NCBI RefSeq assembly: GCF_018131105.1
Contig: NZ_JAFCJI010000002.1
Span: forward strand, 868,001 to 932,000
Source of the DNA: Bradyrhizobium manausense
GTDB lineage: Bacteria; Pseudomonadota; Alphaproteobacteria; Rhizobiales; Xanthobacteraceae
DNA length: 64,000 bases
Reading direction: 5' to 3'
A model generated the notes under the pieces. The model saw only the letters and a program-made list of their open reading frames with translations, searched no databases and was not told where the DNA came from. This document shows positions 55,086-63,993 of the stretch, in pieces; within the stretch, counting starts at the first letter, position 1, and the number at the start of each line of letters is the position of its first letter. The position numbers and the translations under genes were made by a program.

Positions 55086-57422
55086 TCAGGCGATCGATCG
55101 CGAGGGGATGGTCAGCAGCTGGTCGTCCGACGGGCGGCGGCCGTGCGAGGCATTCAGCAATTGCCGAACCCGAACCGATGGCACGGGCCGGCTGAAAAGA
55201 TAGCCCTGTCCTTCGGTGATCGTACCGTCTGCGCTGATCAGCTCGAGCTGCTCGTTGGTCTCGATGCCCTCGACCACGACCGACATGCCGAGATCAGCGG
55301 CTAGCCGCGCCACGCCGCGCAGCAGCGTCAGCGGCCGATCGGTGTCGATGCCCTCGAGGAAGGAGCGGTCGATCTTCACCTTCTGCATCGGGAAATTGTG
55401 CAGATAGCTGAGGCTCGAATAGCCGGTGCCGAAATCGTCCAGCGAGATGCGCACGCCGAGCGTATGCAGCTGCGACAGGACGTCGTGGGTGAGCTGGGTG
55501 TTACGCAGCAGCGAGGATTCCGTGATCTCGATCTCCAGGCGACGCGCCGGCAGGCCTGACACTTCGAGCGCGTAGCGGATCTCGCTCAGCACGTCGCGCT
55601 GGTGGAATTGCTGCGGCGAGAAGTTGACGGCGACGCTGACGCCCTCCGGCCACTTCATGCATTCCATGCAGGCGCGACGCAGGATCCAGCGGCCGAGGTC
55701 GACGATCAGGCCCATGTCCTCGGCGACCGGAATGATGTCGATCGGCGAGACCGTGCCGCGCACCGGATGATTCCAGCGCAACAGCGCCTCGCAGGTGGTG
55801 ATCTTGCCGGACTTCAGATTGACCAGCGGCTGGTAGAACAGCTCGAATTCCTCGTTGGCCAGCGCCTTGCGCAGGTCGAGCTCGAGGATGCGGCGGGCCT
55901 CGACGGTCGCCGCCATCTCGTCGCGGAAGAAGCAGAAGGTGCCGCGGCCGTCGGCCTTGGCGCGGTAGAGCGCCATGTCGGCGTTCTTGAGCAGCGTGTC
56001 GGCGCTGGCGCCCTCCGGTGAGGTCAGCGCGATGCCGACGCTGGCGCCGATCTCGACCAGATGATTGTCGATGCGATAGCGCTCGCTCAGGCGCTCGACG
56101 ATGCGGCGAGCGAGGCTCGCGGCATCCTCGGCCGAACTGATGTTCTGCTGGAACACGACGAACTCGTCGCCACCGAAACGGGCGACGAAATCTTCCGGCC
56201 GCAGCATCTCGCGCAGACGGTTGGCAACCGCGCAGAGCAGCTGGTCACCGCAGGGATGACCAAGCGTGTCGTTGACCTGCTTGAACTGATCGAGGTCGAC
56301 GAACAACAGCGCGGAGAGCCGTTCGGATTGGTGCGAATGGGCGAGCAGACGCTCGATCTCGTCGCGGAAGGAGACACGATTCGGCAGAGCCGTCAGTTCG
56401 TCATAGCGCGCGAGATGGCTGATGCGGGCTTCCGCATTGGTGCGCTCGGTGATGTCTTCCAGCAGCACGACCGTGCCGCCGCCCACCATGGGCTGGAACG
56501 TCCAGGACAGCGTGCGGCCACGCGCGAAATTCGGATCGGTGGTCAGGAGTTCGCGGGCCCGTCCTTCCTCGATCTCGCAGAGGATCAGACTGCCGCTCTC
56601 CGTCGAGATCGAACCGCCACCGACGCATGCCGCGATGATTTCGGACGCGTTGGGGCCGCCTTCCACGAGACCCTCGGGCAGATGCATCATCTCGCCGAAA
56701 CGATGATTCATCACCGCGAGCTGCCCGTCGACACCGAACATGCACAGACCGTGCGGCATGTTGTTGAGGGCGGTGTCGAACTGGCCCGCAAGGGCCGCTT
56801 CGCGTTCACGCGCGACGAGCGCCCGCATGAATATCCTGTGCAGGTTGGCCGAAATCTGTATGACGGCCACCAGAAACGCGGCGCACAGGACGGACATCAC
56901 GATGTAATAGGGTGTACCACGCACCGCCAGCGCGATCACCGTTGAACCGAAGCAAAGCAAGGCCTGCAGCTTGTATATCCACTGCCGCCCATAGGCCCTG
57001 CCCGCGCCTCCCGCCACGAACCCGGTGGTTGTGGAGAGAGCGATCATATGGGCCACGGCATCGTCACTGACCAACAGCGTCGTCGTGCACCAGATGCCGA
57101 CCGCAGCGGCCTGGATCATCGCCCCGACCTGATGCCGGTTCTTCCACCGCGCAGCTTCATCGGCGGTCAGCGTCGATTTGCGCATCTGATACCGCCGCAA
57201 GTCGAACGCCCGAATGGCGCCGGCGAGGATGAGAAGCGCGACACACGCCCAGATCGAGGTTGCGCCGGTCTTCAGCGCGGTCGCGGCCGCGGCGACGGCG
57301 CCGAACACGAGACCCGTCAGCAACGGAGCGGGCGTTTCGAACAGCGAATCGATCAGCGCCGCCGAAATCGTCGGCGAGGCCTGCCGTTGGTTCGGCTCTC
57401 CGCTGTGGCTTGCGAGCTGCAT
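55086..57422 (-). CDS. Membrane-bound GGDEF/EAL c-di-GMP protein
   Basis: This 778-aa protein has an N-terminal membrane region with about six helices (residues 30-200), one PAS-like domain (about 215-330), a GGDEF domain (about 335-495) and an EAL domain (about 505-760). The cyclase motif RFGGDEFVVF is intact. The EAL domain has CEALLRW, NFSPQQF, EITESSLL, DDFGTGYSSL and KIDRSFL, also intact. Both activities are possible. It lies between tolB and the FeeM-like gene on the same strand. It is not related closely in domain layout to the 892-aa protein, which has a different sensor. Confidence 0.9.
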   Translation of the reverse strand: MQLASHSGEPNQRQASPTISAALIDSLFETPAPLLTGLVFGAVAAAATALKTGATSIWACVALLILAGAIRAFDLRRYQMRKSTLTADEAARWKNRHQVGAMIQAAAVGIWCTTTLLVSDDAVAHMIALSTTTGFVAGGAGRAYGRQWIYKLQALLCFGSTVIALAVRGTPYYIVMSVLCAAFLVAVIQISANLHRIFMRALVAREREAALAGQFDTALNNMPHGLCMFGVDGQLAVMNHRFGEMMHLPEGLVEGGPNASEIIAACVGGGSISTESGSLILCEIEEGRARELLTTDPNFARGRTLSWTFQPMVGGGTVVLLEDITERTNAEARISHLARYDELTALPNRVSFRDEIERLLAHSHQSERLSALLFVDLDQFKQVNDTLGHPCGDQLLCAVANRLREMLRPEDFVARFGGDEFVVFQQNISSAEDAASLARRIVERLSERYRIDNHLVEIGASVGIALTSPEGASADTLLKNADMALYRAKADGRGTFCFFRDEMAATVEARRILELDLRKALANEEFELFYQPLVNLKSGKITTCEALLRWNHPVRGTVSPIDIIPVAEDMGLIVDLGRWILRRACMECMKWPEGVSVAVNFSPQQFHQRDVLSEIRYALEVSGLPARRLEIEITESSLLRNTQLTHDVLSQLHTLGVRISLDDFGTGYSSLSYLHNFPMQKVKIDRSFLEGIDTDRPLTLLRGVARLAADLGMSVVVEGIETNEQLELISADGTITEGQGYLFSRPVPSVRVRQLLNASHGRRPSDDQLLTIPSRSIA

Positions 57423-57633
57423 CTGCTTTGTAAACGCGTCCTGTTTGGCGCCTACTTTTACCCAGACCAGATGAAGCCTTTCTGAGGGAACATCGTTAAA
57501 GTCGAGTTGTTTTTCGGCAATAGCGAAGCGATTTCTGCTGAAATTTCAAGCAACTGGGCAAGGCTTGCCGAGCGCAAGGTGAAGGAAACCTTGCCGCACG
57601 CGCAGAAAGCGAAAAAATCGGTGCTCTTTTTCG

Positions 57634-57665
57634 AAAAGATCGCGCGTTGCCGAGCGCGATCTTTT
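57634..57665 (-). terminator. Terminator directly after tolB
   Basis: AAAAGATCGCGC and GCGCGATCTTTT pair on the minus strand, and the stem begins within the tolB stop codon. The downstream side has TTTTCG and then an A/T-rich tract. It separates tolB from the sequence before the GGDEF/EAL gene. Confidence 0.75.
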
Positions 57666-59023
57666 TACTGGCCCGCTGTCGCGGAGAGCAGCGGCGACCA
57701 TGCCGGATCCGAGGCGAAGCCCGGCGTCGGCACCTTCAACTCGTTGCGGCCGGAGATGTCGACCGAGAACAACGACGGTCCACCATTGCCGCCGGGATCG
57801 CGGAAGAACATCAGCACGCGTCCGTTCGGCGAGAAGGTCGGGCCTTCATTGTGGAAGCCTGACGTGAGCAGACGCTCGCCGGAACCATCCGGCTTCATCA
57901 CGCCGATCGAGAACTGTCCACCGCCCTGCCGCGTGAAGGCGATGTAGTCGCCGCGCGGCGACCACACCGGCGTCGAATAGGTGGCGTTGTTGTCGTCCTT
58001 GGAGAAGGAGATGCGCTGCGCCTGTCCGCCGCCCGCCGCCATCACATAGATCTGCGACCTGCCGCCACGATCGGATTCAAAGCAGATGCGGGTGCCGTCC
58101 GGCGAGTAGGACGGAGACGTGTCGATCGCCGGGGTGTCGGTGAGGCGCGTGGTCGAGCGCGAGCGCAGGTCCATCACAAACAGGTTGGAATTGCCGCCCT
58201 GCTGCAGGCTCATGATGACGCGCTGGCCGTCCGGCGAGAAGCGCGGCGCAAAGGTCATGCCGGGGAAATTGCCGACGATCTCGCGCTGGCCCGTTTCGAT
58301 GTTGAAAAGATAGACCTTCGGATCGCCCTGCCCGAACTCCATATAGGTGATCTCTTGCGAGTTCGGCGAGAAGCGCGGGGTCAGCACCAGGTCGGCGCCG
58401 CGGGTCAGATAGCGCACATTGGCGCCGTCCTGGTCCATCATCGCGAGCCGCTTGACGCGGCGCTCCTTCGGCCCGGACTCGTCGACGAACACGACACGGC
58501 TGTCGAAATAGCCCTTCTCGCCGGTCATCTGCTCGTAGATCTGGTCGGAGATGATGTGGGCGATGCGGCGCCAATATTCCGGCGAGGTGAAATATTGCTG
58601 GCCGGCAAGCTGCTGGCCGGTGACGACGTCCCACAGGCGGAATTCGGCCTTGAGGCGGCCGTCCTGCTGCCGCGTCATGCGGCCCGTGACGAGGGCCTGT
58701 GCGTTCAGCGTCTTCCAGTTCTGGAATTGCGGCGCGACGTCGATATTGGTGATGCGCTCGATGAAGGCGGCCTGGTCGATCGGGGCAAACAGGCCCGAGC
58801 GCTTCAGATTGTTGGTGATGACCTGCGTGACACCGTTGCTGACGTCGCCGTCGGCGGGCGAACCCGGCACGAAATTGGTGATCGCGATCGGGATCGGACG
58901 AAACTCAGTGGGATCGATGCGGATACGCCCCTGCGCGAAGGCCGGCCCGCTGCCGAGCAACGCGAGCGTCGATCCGGTCAAGGTCATGAAGCGGCGGCGG
59001 TTCATCGATCCAACGTCATTCAT
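57665..59023 (-). CDS. tolB: Tol-Pal periplasmic protein TolB
   Basis: TolB (452 aa from 59023) is the periplasmic beta-propeller that links TolA and Pal. The N-terminus MNDVGSMNRRRFMTLTG has a twin-arginine-like RRRFM and a hydrophobic core ending GPAFAQG. A start at 59005 (MNRRRF) is also possible. An N-terminal alpha/beta domain precedes repeated propeller strands such as PRFSPNSQEITYMEF and PSYSPDGTRICFESD. It follows tolA after 23 bases. Confidence 0.94.
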   Translation of the reverse strand: MNDVGSMNRRRFMTLTGSTLALLGSGPAFAQGRIRIDPTEFRPIPIAITNFVPGSPADGDVSNGVTQVITNNLKRSGLFAPIDQAAFIERITNIDVAPQFQNWKTLNAQALVTGRMTRQQDGRLKAEFRLWDVVTGQQLAGQQYFTSPEYWRRIAHIISDQIYEQMTGEKGYFDSRVVFVDESGPKERRVKRLAMMDQDGANVRYLTRGADLVLTPRFSPNSQEITYMEFGQGDPKVYLFNIETGQREIVGNFPGMTFAPRFSPDGQRVIMSLQQGGNSNLFVMDLRSRSTTRLTDTPAIDTSPSYSPDGTRICFESDRGGRSQIYVMAAGGGQAQRISFSKDDNNATYSTPVWSPRGDYIAFTRQGGGQFSIGVMKPDGSGERLLTSGFHNEGPTFSPNGRVLMFFRDPGGNGGPSLFSVDISGRNELKVPTPGFASDPAWSPLLSATAGQ

Positions 59024-59046
59024 TGCAAAAATCTTTTGTTCGGATG

Positions 59047-60003
59047 TCACAACATGTCTTTCAGACCGAAAGTCATCGGAATGAGCTTCCAGCTGTCGTA
59101 TTGCTGCTTCGGCAGGAACGAATAGACCTGGCACTGCACGATGGCGCGCTTGGCGCTCTCCGCCACCGCCTGGGCGATCGACCGCGACGGTCCGCGCACC
59201 GCGACGATCACGGGTTCGGACGCGAGCGATCCGTCGAGCTTCATGGGAATATCGATGTCGGCTTCGTACAGGTTTGCGTCCTGCCCGTTATAGGTCGGCG
59301 TGAAGCAGCGCTTGACCGCGCCCTGGAATGCACCCTGCCAGGTCGCGACGTTGTTTGCGGCTGTTCCTGACGTCGAACCCAGCGACGCCGACGCATTCAG
59401 CGCCGATCCCGCAAGCTCGTGCCGGGTCGCAGCCCGCTTGTCGAGGTCGCGGGCAATCTGCGCGGGATCGAAGGTGCGCTCCTTGGGCTTCGGCTGCGGC
59501 TGGACAGCCGCGACCTTCTGCTCCACCGGCTTCGGCGGCGGCTTCTTGGTTTCGAGCTTCTTCTGGAGTTCCGCGATCGGATCTTCCTTGGCCGGATCAG
59601 GCTTCTTTTCCTGCGGCTTCGGCTCGTCCTTGGGCTTGGCCTCGGCGACCGGCTTCGGCGGGTCGGGCTTCTTCTCGACCGGCTTTTCGACAGGCTTCGG
59701 CGGCGGCGTGTCGGGGGTCGAGTTGGTCTTGATCAGCTCTTTCTTCTCGGTGACCTTGCCGACGGCATCTTCCTCCGGCTTGGCCTCGGCGATCTTCTCG
59801 ACCTTGGGCTTCGGCTCTTCCTTCTTGCCGGTTTTCTGCCCGTTGGTGATCTGCGCGAGCTGGTCGGTGGAGATGATGTCGATCGGAAGCGACTCTTCCG
59901 GCGCAATGAAGGCCTTGCTGCTAAAGGTGAGCAACCCCCATCCAATCACGAGGACATGGAGGGCAATCGACGCAACGAGTGTCTTGTCGACGTTCACCTT
60001 CAC
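59047..60003 (-). CDS. tolA: Tol-Pal inner-membrane linker protein TolA
   Basis: TolA (318 aa) spans from the inner membrane to TolB/Pal. It starts with one helix (VDKTLVASIALHVLVIGWGLL), then a long Lys/Pro/Glu-rich domain II (residues about 55-170, for example PKPVEKPVEKKPDPPKPVAE) and a TonB/TolA-like C-terminal domain (WQGAFQGAVKRCFTPTYN, YEADIDIPMKLDGSLASEP). The proline-rich linker in place of the enterobacterial Ala/Lys helix is usual in alphaproteobacteria. It lies five bases after tolR. Confidence 0.92.
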   Translation of the reverse strand: MKVNVDKTLVASIALHVLVIGWGLLTFSSKAFIAPEESLPIDIISTDQLAQITNGQKTGKKEEPKPKVEKIAEAKPEEDAVGKVTEKKELIKTNSTPDTPPPKPVEKPVEKKPDPPKPVAEAKPKDEPKPQEKKPDPAKEDPIAELQKKLETKKPPPKPVEQKVAAVQPQPKPKERTFDPAQIARDLDKRAATRHELAGSALNASASLGSTSGTAANNVATWQGAFQGAVKRCFTPTYNGQDANLYEADIDIPMKLDGSLASEPVIVAVRGPSRSIAQAVAESAKRAIVQCQVYSFLPKQQYDSWKLIPMTFGLKDML

Positions 60004-60007
60004 CGGC

Positions 60008-60460
60008 CTAGGACCCCTGATCCGCTTCCGTGACGAGCGCCAGCTTCTTGAAGCCCGCGCCCGACAGTTGGCCCATCACCTTGGCCACCGTGCCGTAATC
60101 CGCCTTCTTGTCGGCGCGCAGGTAGATGCGCTCCTCGAGCCCGCCGCGGGCGTCCGTGATCGCCTTCAGCTTCGGGATCAGATCGGTCAGCGCCACCTCG
60201 GCGTCATTGATGAAGACCTTGCCATTGATGTCGATCGACATCTGAAGCGGCTTCTGGTCGTTGTTTTCGAGGCTCTTGGCCTGGGTCTGCGGCAGGTCGA
60301 GCGGCACGCCGACCGTCAGCATCGGCGCCGAGACCATGAAGATGATGAGCAGCACCAGCATCACGTCGACCATCGGCGTGACGTTGATCTCGGCCACGAC
60401 CGGCTTGCGCCGGCCACGGCGCCCGCCGCCTCCGGACGAACTCGCGACGTTCATGCCCAT
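60008..60460 (-). CDS. tolR: Tol-Pal proton channel subunit TolR (ExbD family)
   Basis: TolR (150 aa) has one N-terminal helix (VTPMVDVMLVLLIIFMVSAPM, with the conserved Asp of the proton path in VDVMLVLL) and a periplasmic domain (LPQTQAKSLENNDQKPL, then DYGTVAKVMGQLSGAGF). With TolQ it uses the proton gradient to move TolA. The ExbD relative is excluded by the tolA/tolB context. Confidence 0.93.
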   Translation of the reverse strand: MGMNVASSSGGGGRRGRRKPVVAEINVTPMVDVMLVLLIIFMVSAPMLTVGVPLDLPQTQAKSLENNDQKPLQMSIDINGKVFINDAEVALTDLIPKLKAITDARGGLEERIYLRADKKADYGTVAKVMGQLSGAGFKKLALVTEADQGS

Positions 60461-60503
60461 GGCTTGGTGCCCAATCTCGCCTTCACACTATACATGCCGT
60501 CCG

Positions 60504-61220
60504 TCAGCCCCGCTCGTCGATCTGGCGGGACAGGATGGCCGAAAACTCGTCAGCGAAGCCCTCGAGCCGCTGGGCCTGCCGGTTCACCTCGGACGTGAAC
60601 TTATTGTAGAAAATAGTGGCAGGAATGGCGGCGATAAGGCCGACGGCGGTCGCAAACAGCGCCTCCGCAATACCGGGCGCCACCACCGCCAGGGAGGTAT
60701 TTTTCGATGCCGCGATCGACTGGAAGCTCGACATGATGCCCCAGACGGTGCCGAACAGGCCGACAAAGGGGCCGGCCGAGCCGACCGTCGCCAGCACCAG
60801 GAGGCGGCGTTCCAGCCGCTCGACTTCGCGGGCGATGGAGACGTTCATGACCTTGTCGATGCGCATCTGGAGGCCGGCAACCGAACGGGCGTGGCTTTCG
60901 AAGGAGCGCTTCCATTCGCGCATTGCCGCGACGAAACAGGCCGCCATGGAATGGGTCGGCTTGGCCGAGAGCGTGCGGTAGAGCTCCTCGATCGATTCGC
61001 CCGACCAGAACGCCTGCTCAAACCGGTCCATCGAGCGCCGGGTCCGGGCATACAGGAAGATCTTGTCGATCGCGATGGCCCAGACCCAGACGGAACAGGA
61101 CAGCAGGCCCAGCATGACGCATTTCACGATCCAGTGAGCCTGCCAGAACAGCGCGATCAGCGACACGTCGGCGGAGGCGGCAACCGGAAGGGCGGACTGA
61201 GCCACGTCGGCCGGATTCAT
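60504..61220 (-). CDS. tolQ: Tol-Pal proton channel subunit TolQ (ExbB/MotA family)
   Basis: TolQ (238 aa) has three helices: one early (AHWIVKCVMLGLLSCSVWVW) and two in the second half (LLVLATVGSAGPFVGLFGTVWGIM and EALFATAVGLIAAIPATIFY). The VGLFGTVWGIM and AVGLIAAIPA motifs are typical. It is first in tolQRAB. Unlike many genomes there is no ybgC upstream; the next gene is cysE, past a palindromic spacer. Confidence 0.94.
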   Translation of the reverse strand: MNPADVAQSALPVAASADVSLIALFWQAHWIVKCVMLGLLSCSVWVWAIAIDKIFLYARTRRSMDRFEQAFWSGESIEELYRTLSAKPTHSMAACFVAAMREWKRSFESHARSVAGLQMRIDKVMNVSIAREVERLERRLLVLATVGSAGPFVGLFGTVWGIMSSFQSIAASKNTSLAVVAPGIAEALFATAVGLIAAIPATIFYNKFTSEVNRQAQRLEGFADEFSAILSRQIDERG

Positions 61221-61759
61221 CAGCAGTATCCTCTCAAGACGATCGTTTCTTGGCGATCGTTACCTATCCCCCGGCCCGCAAATGGCGACCGGTTCCCCAA
61301 CAGCCGCGCTAGAACCGGCGCAGCCGGCAAGCCCGCTCAAAGCCTTTTCTTTCTGGGGTGCAGGGGCTCGTCCAAAGCCGCCGCCTGCATTCCCTGCCAA
61401 GATGTCAAAACTAAGGGCCTCGACGACGGCACCGGGCGCGATTGTCCATAAATACCAGAGCCCGGCGATGGTTAATGCTGGGTTACCAGGAACGAATTTG
61501 GCTGCGGGAAAGGGAGGCGGCGCAGGGGGATCGGGACACGATCCCGTGTCCCGGGCGCACTGCAACGCGCCTCGCGTTGCAGTGCGGAGCCGGGACCCAG
61601 AAGCCCCGGGCAATCGTACGATGAGATGGGCCCCGGCTCTGCATCGCATCGTCGAAGCGACGCTGCGCTGCGTCCGGGGCACGAGAGTTCCGCTCCTCCC
61701 GGCCGTTTACCCGCTCGGAGGAACCGGCCCGGGAACGTCGCCATTGGCGATCGTCCCCG
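61221..61759. other. 539-base spacer between tolQ and cysE
   Basis: I see no supported gene. ATGGTTAA at 61468-61475 reads TTAACCAT on the tolQ strand, a CtrA half-site pattern. The right part (61533-61639) is filled by palindromes, listed separately. Open frames on both strands cross those palindromes and lack ribosome sites. Confidence 0.55.
61533..61639. repeat. Cluster of three palindromes (REP-like element)
   Basis: GGGACACG/CGTGTCCC (61533-61552), GCACTGCAACGCG/CGCGTTGCAGTGC (61557-61585, 13-base perfect arms) and GAGCCGGGACCCA/TGGGCCCCGGCTC (61587-61639, 12 of 13) follow one another. The right flank contains CTGCGTCCGGGGCACGAG. This composite layout resembles intergenic palindromic units of Bradyrhizobium-type genomes, though copies elsewhere could not be checked. 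Confidence 0.65.
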
Positions 61760-62527
61760 TCAGGCTGCAGCCGCAGGTTCGGGACAATTAGTCAGTCTCG
61801 CTGGATTGCCGATCGCGGTGCAGCCGCCAGGAACATCGGAGATCACGACCGTATCGGCGCCTACTTTCGCGAAATCACCGATGTTGATGTCGCCGAGAAT
61901 AGTCGCGCCGGCGCCGATGTAGACACCGCGGCCGATGCGCGGCGAGCGTGTCGGCATTTCGCTGCCGCGACCGATACTGACGTTCTGCAGGATGGTGACC
62001 TCGTCACCGATCACGACATTGGCGCCGATGACGATGCCGGTGGCGTGGTCGAGATAAACCGCCGATCCGATCGTCGCGGCGGGATGGATGCTGACCTGCA
62101 GGACGTTCGACGCTTCGTTCTGAAACAGCAACGCCGCATCGCGACGATCATTAAGCCAGAGCCAGTGCGAGACACGCCAGGCCTGCAGCGCGACGTAACC
62201 CTTGAAATGAAGCAACGGTGCCAACAATCCGGCGATGGCGGGATCGCTCCTCACAATGGCCTGCAAGTCATGACTGGCCGCTTCGATCAGATCCGGCTGG
62301 CGGTGAAAGGCGTCGCGAGAGAACGCAGCGAAGTTTTCGCAGCCGACGTCGCCACCGCCAAGCCGCCGCCCGATCAGATCGGCCAGCGCGGCCGCAAAAT
62401 CATCATGCGCGAGAATGGCGCTCGCGACGGACTCGCCGAAAACGGAATCGGCGGCAGCAGCGCCTTGCGCCTCGTCGCGAATCTTGCGCCAGAGGCTGTC
62501 GCTCGCCAGGATCGCAGCTTCCGCCAT
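61760..62527 (-). CDS. cysE: Serine O-acetyltransferase
   Basis: CysE (255 aa) makes O-acetylserine for cysteine synthesis. The N-terminal helical domain is followed by left-handed beta-helix hexapeptide repeats (ATIGSAVYLDHATGIVIGAN and VVIGDEVTILQNVSIGRG). The catalytic His in DHATG and the IGAGATILGDI coil are present. The ATG at 62527 has GGAGG five bases upstream; an upstream in-frame extension to 62800 is rejected. It is divergent from the desaturase gene. Confidence 0.93.
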   Translation of the reverse strand: MAEAAILASDSLWRKIRDEAQGAAAADSVFGESVASAILAHDDFAAALADLIGRRLGGGDVGCENFAAFSRDAFHRQPDLIEAASHDLQAIVRSDPAIAGLLAPLLHFKGYVALQAWRVSHWLWLNDRRDAALLFQNEASNVLQVSIHPAATIGSAVYLDHATGIVIGANVVIGDEVTILQNVSIGRGSEMPTRSPRIGRGVYIGAGATILGDINIGDFAKVGADTVVISDVPGGCTAIGNPARLTNCPEPAAAA

Positions 62528-62835
62528 CGCGGCCTCCGGTATTTTGGTGGTTCTCCATATTAGGTCGAGCCCAAGGCGGGCGCCATGCCACGTCAGCGGC
62601 AAAACCGATCCGACCAACATGCCGCAGTTCCCCGTGAGGCTACGAGCTTGCATGCCAGATGCCCACGACCATATAGTCCCGTGAATTTTCGGCCGACGCT
62701 GCGTTGGTCGGGGATGTCGAAAGCATTCCAAGCCCGCGCGGTGGTCCGTCATCCCGCGGGTTTTTCGTACCCCGACCATCTCCTGCGCTGCCGACACCAA
62801 ACTCCGATCTCCCTCATCCGAGGTTACGCCAAGAC
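62528..62835. other. 308-base spacer between divergent cysE and desaturase genes
   Basis: The region should carry both promoters. GGAGG at its left edge serves cysE, and GAGG at 62820-62823 may serve the desaturase. In-frame sequence continues upstream of both starts, but the extensions are low-quality and are not taken as coding. I see no clear operator. Confidence 0.5.
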
Positions 62836-63993
62836 ATGAACGCGCCCGCCGACGACCAGCACGACGACATCATGTACCCCTCCGCCGTGCCGTTCCTGCT
62901 GGTCCATCTCGGCTGCTTTGCGGCGATCTGGACCGGCATCACCTGGCAGGCCCTCGTGATCTGTGCGTCGCTGTATGTCGTGCGCATGTTCGGGGTCACG
63001 GCGGGCTACCACCGCTATTTCTCGCATCGGGCTTATGCGACCAGCCGGGTGTTTCAATTCGTCCTGGCCTTCATCGCGCAAAGCAGCGCGCAGAAGAGCG
63101 TGTTGTGGTGGGCGGCCAAGCACCGCCACCATCATCTGCATTCCGACACCGAACACGACACGCACTCGCCGCGTCAGCGCGGCTTCCTGTACAGTCATCT
63201 CGGCTGGATCTTCTACCGGGAGCACGACACGACCGACCTGGTGAAGGTCGGCGATCTCGCTGCTTATCCGGACCTGATGTGGCTGCATCGGCTGGAGCTG
63301 CTGCCGGCCTTCGTGCTTGCAGGACTCTGCTTCCTGATCGCGGGATGGTCGGGCCTGGTGGTCGGCTTCCTGTGGAGCACGGTGCTGGTCTACCACGCGA
63401 CCTTCTGCATCAATTCCCTGGCCCACGTGCACGGGCGCAAGCGCTACGTGACGGGCGACGATTCCCGCAACAACTGGCTGCTGGCGTTGTTCACGCTTGG
63501 TGAAGGCTGGCACAACAATCACCACGCCTACCAGAGCAGCGTGAGACAGGGCTTTCGCTGGTGGGAAATCGACGTGACTTATTACGTCCTGACGATCCTG
63601 TCCTGGTTCGGGGTAGTCTGGAACATGAAGGCGCCGCCCGAGCAGGTGCTTCGCAACGAGCAGCCGCTCGGCGCACGCGTCATCAATCGGGCCGCCCGCG
63701 AGCTTGCCGGACGGTTCGACGCGCACGCTCTCGCGCATGCAATCTCGTCGGCGCTGCACCGAGCGGATCTCGCCCAACTGCAATTGCCGACCCTGCACGA
63801 CATCCTCAATCGCGCGCACGACGGCGTCGACGCGCTGACACACCTGCATCTGCCGAAGATTCCGACCCGCGAGGAGTTTCTCGCTGAGGCGAGGGCGATG
63901 TTCGCGCGAACGCGATCCCTCAACGAGATCGTGGACCACGCCTATGAGCACTTCCTGACGTCGGTTCGCGCGAAGCTCGTGACGGTGCGCTGA
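62836..63993 (+). CDS. Acyl-CoA/acyl-lipid Delta-9-type fatty acid desaturase
   Basis: This 385-aa membrane di-iron desaturase introduces a double bond into a fatty acyl chain. All three His boxes are intact: His59 to His64 (HRYFSH), His96 to His100 (HRHHH) and His226 to His230 (HNNHH, in EGWHNNHHAY). Four or so helices are visible. The start MNAPADDQHDD at 62836 is taken from family length; the frame is open to 62704. The C-terminal part beyond about 300 is a soluble extension. Desaturation would tune membrane fluidity. Confidence 0.9.
   Translation: MNAPADDQHDDIMYPSAVPFLLVHLGCFAAIWTGITWQALVICASLYVVRMFGVTAGYHRYFSHRAYATSRVFQFVLAFIAQSSAQKSVLWWAAKHRHHHLHSDTEHDTHSPRQRGFLYSHLGWIFYREHDTTDLVKVGDLAAYPDLMWLHRLELLPAFVLAGLCFLIAGWSGLVVGFLWSTVLVYHATFCINSLAHVHGRKRYVTGDDSRNNWLLALFTLGEGWHNNHHAYQSSVRQGFRWWEIDVTYYVLTILSWFGVVWNMKAPPEQVLRNEQPLGARVINRAARELAGRFDAHALAHAISSALHRADLAQLQLPTLHDILNRAHDGVDALTHLHLPKIPTREEFLAEARAMFARTRSLNEIVDHAYEHFLTSVRAKLVTVR

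Noticed and set aside
61282..61791. A 169-aa open frame (and a 140-aa one on the other strand)
   Set aside because: Both cross the palindromic block at 61533-61639, lack ribosome sites and have no recognisable domain.
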